DNA from: Corticium candelabrum
Lineage: Eukaryota > Porifera > Homoscleromorpha > Homosclerophorida > Plakinidae
DNA length: 64,000 bases
Assembly (NCBI RefSeq): GCF_963422355.1
Contig: NC_085091.1
Span: 8,055,342-8,119,341 of the forward strand
Direction: 5' to 3'
Shown: positions 24,565 through 34,080 of the stretch, in pieces
How the letters are laid out: each line of letters begins with the position of its first letter
How positions within the stretch are numbered: position 1 is the first letter of the stretch
Made by a program: the position numbers and the translations under genes
The notes under the pieces: generated by a model
What the model was told of the DNA's origin: nothing
Database searches by the model: none
Seen by the model: only the letters and a program-made list of their open reading frames with translations

Positions 24565-25811
24565 GACGATATCAGAGAGCCATAGGGCCTAGCCAGCCCT
24601 AGCTACTACTAGAAGCCGAACCGTTTCTACAGTATTCTACTGGCAATTTTGCTGTTTGTTGTCGACGGCTCTGAATCAGACTTACCCATGTGCTTCTTTC
24701 AGTTTCGGGTCCAAAACGGCGTGCAGTCCGTGCTGGGCCTTCTTCCGGTGTAGAACAATGTTGGAGATCAGCAGGAAGAGCCTTTTTCGTTGTGGCTGTA
24801 CATGTACGACATCCACATCCAACCGAATGAGCCGTGAGACACGCGTGTAACGTAACTGTGTTCCATGTCCCTTCTATTTTGGCCACAGGCGCAAATGTGT
24901 CAATTTGGAATTCCAAGGCTAGCGCTTGTTGCCTAGTGGAAAAAAGGTGCCCGCAAGTACCGCTAAACAAGGACAACGCTTAGAACATCTGGTAGACCAC
25001 ACAGCAAGAAGAAGGGAGTCGTTTTAGTACGGAAGTGACCATCCCAGCTAGATAGGTCAGCGTCTGAGAACGATATAGATAACTGTCCATTGATTCTTAA
25101 TTGAATACATCGTACAGTACACTTTCCGTATACCACACCAACGCAATAATTGCACTTACCTGTCTTTCCGCTTGCTGCAAGGTAGCCTCGAACTTCCACC
25201 CACAGTGACAGGGCGGATCCAGAGGGCGGAATCTGTACAGTACGTGTTACTGTTTTTTAGTGTGCTAGACGTAACCGTTTTAAAAATTATGTATAAAGCC
25301 AGATATTTAAAATTACACTGGAAATACAAATTTATACAAATCTTTTGTCAATTTGCAAATTATCATGACGTTGCATGCCTACCTAATAGTTCTGTGTATC
25401 TGATAGAGATACTTAGCGTTTCTCTCTATCTTTGCAGCAGGTGGGAGAAAACTTGCTATAAACGCACCAAGCAGGTTTCTACTAATTTATTTTTAATCAA
25501 ATTGATTAGCCCTAGTTTTGCCATTTAGTAGACGGAGAACATAGACACTTCATATGTCCTAGGTGGTATACTATACATCAAATGTTTATTAAATAATTAA
25601 TTAATTAATTAATAATCAAAATTGTTAGTGAATTTTACGCTGCACGCATGCTCTGTACAGTGTACGCTACGAATGTGTAGATACGTTGCCTCTGGCTGCT
25701 GCTGCTTCTGTAGACTTACCGAGTGGTCACAGCCCACGCGCAATCACGAGATCAATTTCAGTGTGAGTTTGGAAACGCCTAGCAAACAGATCCATTGTGG
25801 CATGCAGCAAA

Positions 25812-27461
25812 ATGCAAGAAGCAGGAGAACGCTTTGTTTGTTGGTTGTATAACAAGGTTGAAGAAGACTCGATCCCGGGAGTTATCTGGGTAAATAAACG
25901 CGACCTTCTCTGTCAAATTCCGTGGCAGAGAGGAAGCAGGAAGTCTCTAACAGGAGGAAGCATTACACGCTTGCTGGAAGCTTGGGCAGACTTCTGCGGG
26001 CGGGGCCAAGAGCCAGATTTGCGCACTTGCATGAAGGAAGTCAACTACGCTGTGCAGAATTTGGAGGGATGGCTTAGGACGGTGAAGGTAGATGAAATAG
26101 AAGGATACAGACTACTGCAGTTCGATAGGAATGCTTTGCGGAGTGTCATTCAGGCAAGAGATACGGGAGAAACGCAAAATGGTAAAATTCAGACGCACTG
26201 CCTGCTTCACTCATGATCACTTTGATGTGTTTAGTTTCTAAGTGTGTTTTTATGGTTGTACTGCTTGTTTGTACATTGCTTCTCTACTAACTAATGTTTG
26301 TGTGTATTTTTCTATTGTTGTTTCTTAGGCCTCACATGCACAGCAGTTGAGGAAGCAGAAGAGAGTCTGGAAGAAAGCTCACGATCCTCACTAGAATTTC
26401 GTCTTCAAACTGTGCCTTGCCAAGAAGAACATCACAGGAGGAAAAGAACTCGTCAGCCTTTGCCTTCACTCAAAACAGCACTTTCAAGTATATTTAATAT
26501 TAATTAATTAACGTGTTATTGAGTCAATAGTATACATGTGAAACTGTAGAAAAGGTCAGTCGTGTGAATTCTCCAGTGGCCGAAAATGTAGGATTGAGCT
26601 TGTTAATTTGTTTATGTAAAAATCGAACTTATAGCATCTAATTTTATTCAGGAGTGTCCAGAAGAGAGCAAACTTCTACGTTTGCCAACTCCCTTAGGGG
26701 ACAGACATACACATGTCAAGAGTCCACCAGATAGCCAAATATCTGATATGCTAAGTAATTACTGTATCTCATGTCTGTGTAACAATGTTTCACAGAGCAT
26801 TTTGTGTACGTTTGCAGGGCCAAGTGGAATGGAGGTAATCGTGTTTTATTTCAATAGAGAAGTTGCTCGCCATTACATTAGAGACGCGGTGGGCTGTCTT
26901 CTCTACTATAATCAACATTCTCAGCCAAAGTATCATACATGTGGTGATTCTCTTGTTTACATCGCACTACCCAACCCAGACACTGGCTTCGGAACACCGA
27001 GTTTGAAACGACTACTCCAAAGCATGCAGCTCGGTGTATTAATAGAAATGAGGAATAACGACATATTTGCAAAACAGTTAGGTTTCTGTTCGGTGTATTG
27101 CAATGATACACGATATGAAACTCATTCGGAAGGAAAAATCAGACGACTCGATGGCACGAGAGTGTATGATTTTCAGCTATTTTGTTCGCACTTTGAGAGT
27201 CATTGTAATGGGCAAGGAGGCTGTCCTAGTACTGAGATTTACATGACATTCGGACAGGCGTGGAATTGCCATCGTTCTAGTGAAGAAAATCTTTTATCTG
27301 TAGCTGTGATTCATTGTCTGGCTAGGACTCGAGTACAGGAACTCAGTCCTCACAGACCTGGTGCTGAAATTATCGAGACTGTTGAACTTGAGATCGATGA
27401 AAAGACGGACGAAGATGATCAGATTGAATTACGTTTTGGTGTACAGCTTCCTGAACAGTGA
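25812..27461 (+). CDS. IRF-D: IRF with divergent recognition helix and IAD, 5 exons
   Basis: Exons: 25812-26181, 26329-26487, 26550-26587, 26652-26754, 26818-27461, in phase and giving 437 aa. The start aligns with that of IRF-B; an in-frame ATG at 25797 would add five residues. The DBD has Trp at CWLY, IWVN, PWQR and AWAD, then helix 3 reads CMKEVNYAVQN, lacking the fifth Trp and the contact Arg and Cys of the family. The linker has a basic cluster (HHRRKRTRQP), a possible nuclear localisation signal. The IAD reads VIVFYFNREVARHYI, SMQLGVLIEM, CSVYCNDTRYET, CPSTEIYMTFGQAW. The acidic C-terminus (EKTDEDD) is shared in style with its paralogues. Its DBD is nearly identical to IRF-B, while its IAD is a separate lineage. 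Confidence 0.9.
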
Positions 27462-27743
27462 CAATAACAACGTGTTTGTCAGGTCTTCCAGCTTTATTTG
27501 ATTACTTTAGCTTTCTTGACTGTAACTATATTCAGTGCTTCTGGCACTTTTTAAGAAAGGACAGTAAATATATATTCATGTACAATATTTTGTCACACAT
27601 TGTAGCCACTATGAGATCTATCTTTTGTTGCCTGCAGCTGTGTTGTCTGGTACTTTCTTTGTGAGCTTGTTTACTTGCTTGTGATTCAGTTTAGTTTGTA
27701 GTTTATGTGGGTTGGAATGGAATGCATGAAATGACTGTAAATG

Positions 27744-27805
<62 letters not shown>

Positions 27806-27852
27806 TGTCAGTATGTTGAAGTCTGTTTTGGTTCTATTCGAATTGCATTTGT

Positions 27853-27907
<55 letters not shown>

Positions 27908-28146
27908 TGTGTCAAGTGTTGAAGTCTCTTTTGGTTCTATTCTAATTTCATTCGTGATGTTTGGTTTTTACAGTGCTATTTACGTTGTTGTTTGTAGACT
28001 GAAGAGAATATTTAGGTGCATGTGTGGTAGAGGGCATACACGTGTAGCACGTGATTTCTAATCCGGGAACGTGCCTTGCGCAATATTACTTCTCTTTGAC
28101 ACGAGGCTGTTGCACGTTCGCACAGACATCGATTTTTGTCCTAGTG
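27462..28146. other. Spacer with two (TG)n tracts between IRF-D and mucin 1
   Basis: It holds two (TG)n arrays at about 27747-27802 and 27856-27907. The segment following each (GTTGAAGTCT, then TTTTGGTTCTATTC) is also repeated, so the tract and its flank were duplicated together. No gene. Confidence 0.8.
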
Positions 28147-29154
28147 ATGTCTCTCACACCTGTTTTTCTGCTTACAGTTGTTGCATTAGCATGCAGTGGT
28201 CAAGGCTACGCAGCGTCTCGAACTGGGAAGTCCCCCTCATCACACCTGGTGACAAGTTCAGTCAATTCAAACTCGACTACCGGAGTTCCGACTACAGCCG
28301 CCACGGAAGACACAACAACAGGAAGTACAACGAAGGCAACTGAAGCTGCAACTACAACAACCGCTTCAACTACAGCTGCTACCACAAAACAACCAACTAC
28401 AGCTAGTACAACAAAAGCTGCAACTACAGCTGCTACCACAAAACAACCAACTACAGCTAGTACAACAAAAGCTGCAACTACAGCTGCTACCACAAAACAA
28501 CCAACTACAGCTAGTACAACAAAAGCTGCAACTACAGCTGCTACCACAAAACAACCAACTACAGCTACAACAAAAGCTGCAACTACAGCTGCTACCACAA
28601 AACAACCAACTACAGCAGGTACAACAAAAGCTGCAACTACAGCAGGTACTACAAAAGCTGCAACTACAGCAGGTACAACAAAAGCTGCAACTACAGCTGC
28701 TACCACAAAACAACCAACTACAGCAGGTACAACAAAAGCTGCAACTACAGCTGCTACCACGAAACAACCAACTACAGCTGGTACAACAAAAGCTGCAACT
28801 ACAGCCATCACAGGAAAGCCGACCAACAATTCAACAACGCCCTCAAACACTACATCTCATCCGACCAACAATTCAATAACGCCATCAAACACTACATCTC
28901 ATCGTCCTACATCTAATTCGACCACAACATCTACTTCGTCTAGGCACGTCACAGTTGTTACTACACATCACGGTCATACTAGGTCACCGTCACCTCAGAA
29001 GGAAACATGCAGCTGCTCTGGGAAGCTTGGAATTGCAATCCCAGTGACTCTCGTTCTGACGGCGCTTGCTACAATACTGATTTTCTTTGCTCTGCTGAAG
29101 AATGGCGTCATCAGCAGCCCGGCGTCTCACAAATACAGTAAGGTCGAATCGTAA
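28147..29154 (+). CDS. Membrane mucin-like protein 1 (Thr-rich, single-pass)
   Basis: Single-exon frame of 335 aa. I chose the ATG at 28147 because it starts a typical signal peptide (MSLTPVFLLTVVALACSGQG); the open frame extends 32 codons upstream but without secretory character. Next comes a Thr/Ala/Ser-rich stalk whose core is an 18-residue repeat (TTKAATTAATTKQPTTAS) in several copies plus two 9-residue half-units, suited to O-glycosylation. The C-terminal part has CSCSGKLGIAIPVTLV leading into a transmembrane segment of about 22 residues (to FFALLKN), then a short cytoplasmic tail with KYSKV, a YxxPhi sorting-type motif. It is paralogous to the next gene through this C-terminal block. 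Likely a cell-surface mucin; the specific role is unknown. Confidence 0.8.
   Translation: MSLTPVFLLTVVALACSGQGYAASRTGKSPSSHLVTSSVNSNSTTGVPTTAATEDTTTGSTTKATEAATTTTASTTAATTKQPTTASTTKAATTAATTKQPTTASTTKAATTAATTKQPTTASTTKAATTAATTKQPTTATTKAATTAATTKQPTTAGTTKAATTAGTTKAATTAGTTKAATTAATTKQPTTAGTTKAATTAATTKQPTTAGTTKAATTAITGKPTNNSTTPSNTTSHPTNNSITPSNTTSHRPTSNSTTTSTSSRHVTVVTTHHGHTRSPSPQKETCSCSGKLGIAIPVTLVLTALATILIFFALLKNGVISSPASHKYSKVES
28366..28800 (+). repeat. 54-bp coding minisatellite of mucin 1
   Basis: The period is 54 bp (18 codons), with two 27-bp half-units near 28640-28690. Variants differ mainly at the last codon (AGT, GGT, or deleted). Confidence 0.85.
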
Positions 29155-30518
29155 TGTGGACCTTCTAACGGTTTGTTCTCACTCTGTTCTTTTCGAGACG
29201 ATTAGTGCATTCTCATGCTATATACTAACACAGCTGTTATAGCTGGACGTGATTACATTTGCGTTGCTAGAGATAATTTTGATGGTGCTGACCAATACTG
29301 TAGAAGACTTGCGAATTGAAGTTACTGTCATGGCAAACATTTGTAGTGAAATATGACATTTGGCTCATGCCCCAAGACTCCGGTAGGCTGCGAAACGAAC
29401 GATGCCGGTGAAATAATGAGCAGGAATTAAGTTAAAATTAATTAAGCAATTGTATAGTCATTGTACTCGGACACCCACCGTCTACGGAATCCGCACGTTT
29501 CCTGTCTTAATTAAATATCACGTAGGCGTAAGAAGTTTTCGAGGTGTCGGGCGCCACGCCACGCGTATTCATCTCTTTTGTGTAATGCAGTGAGGCAGGA
29601 AAATTATGGCGAAGCACAGTCCACACGGTTCCTAGCTAACCCTTGTAACATTAATTTTTATTCCAGCCGTAAGTCATCCATCCTTCCTTTCTAATTACGT
29701 TTGTGTGGGAGAACTTCATGTCTCCAGCGGACTGTAAAAAGGGCTACTCAGCGGTCCTAGCAATTGTCGCATTGCGATGCATGCACGATAACTATTGAAA
29801 CTACAGTATACAGTAATGCAGACGCCAACTCTCAAGCTCATCCGATTCTAGGTCCTCCAGCTTGGTAATACGGTATATAGCAATCTGTTTTACGAAATAA
29901 CACGAGAGATTGTCAGGGTTCGCGTTGTACCTCTAGAAGAATGAGTCTTCGCTTAGTTATGGCGAGATGCCCTAAATTCAGATTCTTTACTCACGATCAT
30001 ATTCAAACCCCTATCATATTGTCGCATCACATCTCAAAGGCGCTGCATATTAGGTCAAGTGCTCTACAAATTAAGCTAATTAATATTAGGTCCCCTCATT
30101 GAACAATTTTGTCACAACTGTTGTGGTATAGAGATAGACAGCTATAGCCGACCATGTGTTGAGTTAGCATATGCGCCACTTGCTCTAGACATGCGCACGG
30201 TGCATGCACCACTTGCTCTAAACATTCGCACGGCGCTCACGGTGCTACTGACTGCAGTAACGTGCATCTTAGATTGACGTGCATAGTTTCCTTGTGATGG
30301 TTGTTTAACTAGAAACTATGTTTATGAAGGAACTGAAAAATCTTTCTGAGCACCAGACTGCTGTCATATGAATGGCAAAATAGTATTTGTTGGTGCATTT
30401 CGTCAACTCAAACAATAGTGATTTCGATTTTGGTGAACAATGATAGCATGAGACCGCGATACGGGAGTTTTATAAACACTATCTAGATTAAGCGCATGCT
30501 CCTACTCTAAACTCGGCG
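29155..30518. other. Spacer between the two mucin genes
   Basis: No gene recognised. A 33-bp unit is tandemly duplicated at 30172-30204 and 30205-30237 (TGCRCCACTTGCTCTA core). Confidence 0.6.
30471..30476 (+). promoter_or_regulatory. TATA box candidate for mucin 2
   Basis: TATAAA lies 43 bp before the start codon, a plausible distance for a very short 5' leader. Motif and position only. Confidence 0.4.
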
Positions 30519-32987
30519 ATGTACTTCACACGCGTTCTTCTTCTTGGAGTCACTTTGACAGCCAGTCTACCTAACGACATACGAAGTGTGAAATCTAATG
30601 CCCTTTACCTACATTCAGCATCAACAGTTTCAACCACCGGTACGTCAACAGTCATCTCTACTACCGACACGACTACAGACCAAACCAAAACTGCACCAAA
30701 ATCAGTACACTCGAGAGCTACAAGTACAGGAATGAGAGTCCATAGCACTATAGCGAGAAAGTCCGTTACTGCTGAAAGCATTTTGCCAACATCTGAAACA
30801 CCTTGTACAACTTCATGGCCATTGACCACTACAGGAGCAGCCACTAGTGGCACAACATCACCTTCAAGACCATTAAACAGGACTACGCGTACTGTCACCA
30901 AAAAAACAACAACCACTAGTGCCACAACCTCACCTTCAAGACCATGGCCATTGACCAGTACTACACATACTGCCACCAAAAGAGCAACCACTAGTGCCAC
31001 AACTTCACCATCAAGACCATGGCCACCGACAAGTAACACTAGTGCTACAACATCACCTTCACCATCGAGACCATGGCCACCGACCAGTAACACTTCAGCT
31101 ACAACATCACCTTCACCATCAAGACCATGGCCACCGACCAGTAACACTAGCGCTACAACATCACCTTCACCATCAAGACCATGGCCACCGACCAGTAACA
31201 CTAGCGCTACAACATCACCTTCACCATCAAGACCATGGCCACCGACCAGTAACACCACAGCTACAACATCACCTTCACCATCAAGACCATGGCCACCGAC
31301 CAGTAACACTACCACTACAATATCACCTTCACCATCAAGACCATGGCCACCGACCAGTAACACTAGCGCTACAACATCACCTTCACCATCAAGACCATGG
31401 CCACCGACCAGTAACACTACCACTACAATATCACCTTCACCATCAAGACCATGGCCACCGACCAGTAACACTAGCGCTACAACATCACCTTCACCATCAA
31501 GACCATGGCCACCGACCAGTAACACTTCAGCTACAACATCACCTTCACCATCAAGACCATGGCCACCGACCAGTAACACTTCAGCTACAACATCACCTTC
31601 ACCATCAAGACCATGGCCACCGACCAGTAACACCACAGCTACAACATCACCTTCACCATCAAGACCATGGTCACCGACCAGTAACACTTCAGCTACAACA
31701 TCACCTTCACCATCAAGACCATGGCCACCGACCAGTAACACTTCAGCTACAACATCACCTTCACCATCAAGACCATGGCCACCGACCAGTAACACTACCA
31801 CTACAATATCACCTTCACCATCAAGACCATGGCCACCGACCAGTAACACTAGCGCTACAAGATCACCTTCACCATCAAGACCATGGCCACCGACCAGTAA
31901 CACTAGCGCTACAACATCACCTTCACCATCAAGACCATGGCCACCGACCAGTAACACTTCAGCTACAACATCACCTTCACCATCAAGACCATGGCCACCG
32001 ACCAGTAACACCACAGCTACAACATCACCTTCACCATCAAGACCATGGCCACCGACCAGTAACACTTCAGCTACAACATCACCTTCACCATCAAGACCAT
32101 GGCCACCGACCAGTAACACTTCAGCTACAACATCACCTTCACCATCAAGACCATGGCCACCGACCAGTAACACCACAGCTACAACATCACCTTCACCATC
32201 AAGACCATGGCCACCGACCAGTAACACCACAGCTACAACATCACCTTCACCATCAAGACCATGGCCACCGACCAGTAACACTTCAGCTACAACATCACCT
32301 TCACCATCAAGACCATGGCCACCGACCAGTAACACTAGTGCTACAACATCACCTTCACCATCAAGACCATGGCCACCGACCAGTAACACTTCAGCTACAA
32401 CATCACCTTCACCATCAAGACCATGGCCACCGACCAGTAACACTAGCGCTACAACATCACCTTCACCATCAAGACCATGGCCACCGACCAGTAACACTAC
32501 CACTACAATATCACCTTCACCATCAAGACCATGGCCACCAAATACTAACACTGCCACCATAAGTTACAATTCCATAAGTCCAACCCCAACAGCTTCATAC
32601 AAGCCAACGTCAGGCCACCCAACAAGCTACAGTAATATACCAACTAGTCACACACCAACCAACACAACAAACAATCACAAGCCAACTTCTACAAGTCTTC
32701 CCCATCAACATCCATCATGTAAATGTTCAACAGAACTTGGAATTGCAGTTCCAGTGACACTTGTATCGACATCAATCATTGCAATATTTGTCTGTTATAC
32801 TTTATTGAAAAACAAAATGGTCCGTGTGCCCTACAAACAGTTTGAAAATGCTGTAAATATTGAGGAATCCACAAGCGAGCAATCTACTTATACTTATACC
32901 TTGATTGACAGTCAAGGCTCTGCTAGCTTCTCCAGTAGCTCTGAAAAAGAGCAGACAAAGAAAGAATTGACTGAAGCATTTTGTTAG
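30519..32987 (+). CDS. Membrane mucin-like protein 2 with ~28 SPSPSRPW repeats
   Basis: Single-exon frame of 822 aa. A signal peptide (MYFTRVLLLGVTLTAS) is followed by a Thr/Ser-rich lead-in, about 28 tandem 18-residue repeats (SATTSPSPSRPWPPTSNT), a further Ser/Thr/Pro stalk, then CSTELGIAVPVTLV and a transmembrane segment ending YTLLKNKM. The tail of about 70 residues has PYKQF and YTLI, both YxxPhi-type endocytic or sorting motifs, and a serine cluster. The block C-x-CS-x2-LGIA-x-PVTLV and LLKN matches mucin 1, so the pair arose by duplication and the repeats then changed completely while keeping an 18-residue period. Each repeat contains one Trp, unusual for mucin stalks and possibly a C-mannosylation or packing position; that is inference. 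Confidence 0.82.
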   Translation: MYFTRVLLLGVTLTASLPNDIRSVKSNALYLHSASTVSTTGTSTVISTTDTTTDQTKTAPKSVHSRATSTGMRVHSTIARKSVTAESILPTSETPCTTSWPLTTTGAATSGTTSPSRPLNRTTRTVTKKTTTTSATTSPSRPWPLTSTTHTATKRATTSATTSPSRPWPPTSNTSATTSPSPSRPWPPTSNTSATTSPSPSRPWPPTSNTSATTSPSPSRPWPPTSNTSATTSPSPSRPWPPTSNTTATTSPSPSRPWPPTSNTTTTISPSPSRPWPPTSNTSATTSPSPSRPWPPTSNTTTTISPSPSRPWPPTSNTSATTSPSPSRPWPPTSNTSATTSPSPSRPWPPTSNTSATTSPSPSRPWPPTSNTTATTSPSPSRPWSPTSNTSATTSPSPSRPWPPTSNTSATTSPSPSRPWPPTSNTTTTISPSPSRPWPPTSNTSATRSPSPSRPWPPTSNTSATTSPSPSRPWPPTSNTSATTSPSPSRPWPPTSNTTATTSPSPSRPWPPTSNTSATTSPSPSRPWPPTSNTSATTSPSPSRPWPPTSNTTATTSPSPSRPWPPTSNTTATTSPSPSRPWPPTSNTSATTSPSPSRPWPPTSNTSATTSPSPSRPWPPTSNTSATTSPSPSRPWPPTSNTSATTSPSPSRPWPPTSNTTTTISPSPSRPWPPNTNTATISYNSISPTPTASYKPTSGHPTSYSNIPTSHTPTNTTNNHKPTSTSLPHQHPSCKCSTELGIAVPVTLVSTSIIAIFVCYTLLKNKMVRVPYKQFENAVNIEESTSEQSTYTYTLIDSQGSASFSSSSEKEQTKKELTEAFC
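31036..32547 (+). repeat. 54-bp minisatellite, about 28 units, in mucin 2
   Basis: Units are nearly identical. Five variant types differ at the first codons (CACTAGTGCT, CACTTCAGCT, CACTAGCGCT, CACCACAGCT, CACTACCACT). The variant order repeats in blocks (units 10-14 and 18-22), implying multi-unit duplication or conversion. Other frames and the antisense strand also stay open through the array because the unit is a multiple of three without stops. Confidence 0.9.
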
Positions 32988-34080
32988 ATTTAATTGTTTC
33001 CATTTGTTGATGAATCATCGAGTGTACAATACACCAAGAATCTTGCTTGCTCTATCAAACTAGTCTACTGTGTATATACATTGCATCTATAAGAAAGTGA
33101 CAAGTAGTTTGTTTCCCTGACATAGCTAACACGTAAGCTCTAATTAAGTTTACACCACCACTACAATTTGTAGTCTTGCCTAGCTAGCCATTCCACCTCT
33201 TTCCCACTGGAAGATGATGAAAGGAGAAGAGGCTGGCTATGCGAGACTACAGTATATATCCATAGCGTTATTTTAATAACTAAACAGATACGTCTACTTG
33301 CGTTATTATATTCTACATTAGAAATTCACTAATCAATTTGTTCTGACGTTCAGCGACATTACGTTATCACCGATCCCTGAGAGTCATAGGGGAGAGGAGG
33401 GCACTCCTCCCCTCCTCTCTCCTGTCTGTCTAAAGAAAGCTGCACATGCGCACCAAGGCCTAGCTAAATCTAAGTAACATACTCAAGCAAACCTCATTCT
33501 AATAAAAACAGGTCCCGGTTTACCTGCTCTGACAGTACTCTATAAAAGAAAGTCCTATTGAATGATGACAAAGATACAAAAAATTCAGGATCAGCTTTAA
33601 AAACAGGTGATTATGTCACGTACTGATCAAACATTAATTAATTAATAAACAAAACCATGCATGTACCAAGAAAGATGCGAGCGGAAACTAAAGAAACAAT
33701 AGTGGAAGCGTCTGAAGCTTGTATTCACAACGCCTCTTTACAAATGGGCGCTTCAAGTTGCAATATCCCAGCCATGAGATGTTTTGTTTTTCCAAGCTTG
33801 GAATTACCATAATCCAATGTATTCTCTAATCCTGGACAACCACCCACTTAGAAATTTTTCAGCTAGCTAAAGTTGTTCTTTTCTTATGCAAACGCACACA
33901 ACACGGTGCAAGTACCCACAGAGTACTGTAAACATATTATTTGCTTGAAGTTGATAAAAATTTATCAACTACGACTCATTTTTCATACTCTATACAAAGA
34001 ATTAGAGCACCACAGCATTTGAACATTACAATATTATTATTAAAATCGTACAAACTCGTACCAAAAAGTGTACCAAGCAA
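32988..34080. other. Spacer between mucin 2 and the 3' end of NEURL4
   Basis: Genes converge here. Apart from one foldback element (33171-33249) I see no gene or RNA. Confidence 0.55.
33171..33249. mobile_element. 79-bp foldback MITE-like element
   Basis: TAGTCTTGCCTAGCTAGCC at the left is the imperfect inverse of GGCTGGCTATGCGAGACTA at the right. Related arms occur at 24542-24564 and 51918-52083. Confidence 0.6.

Larger units (their letters stand above)
23879..25811. other. Spacer between IRF-C and IRF-D
   Basis: No recognised gene. It contains an NRF1-like palindrome near 24.06 kb, a foldback-element motif near 24.55 kb and a (TAAT)n run near 25.59 kb. The final ~70 bp are the duplicated IRF-B/IRF-D 5' flank. 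Confidence 0.55.

Noticed and set aside
28206-28850. 214-codon antisense frame (AAFVVPAVV repeats) opposite mucin 1
   Set aside because: Shadow of the Thr-rich tandem repeat; no start context or domain.
31036-32547. Regular direct repeats considered as a CRISPR-like array
   Set aside because: Units are contiguous coding repeats without unique spacers, in a eukaryotic gene.
30605-32560. 651-codon antisense open frame and 522-codon alternative sense frame across mucin 2
   Set aside because: Both result from a stop-free 54-bp repeat read in other frames. They lack the signal peptide and anchor that flank the real frame.
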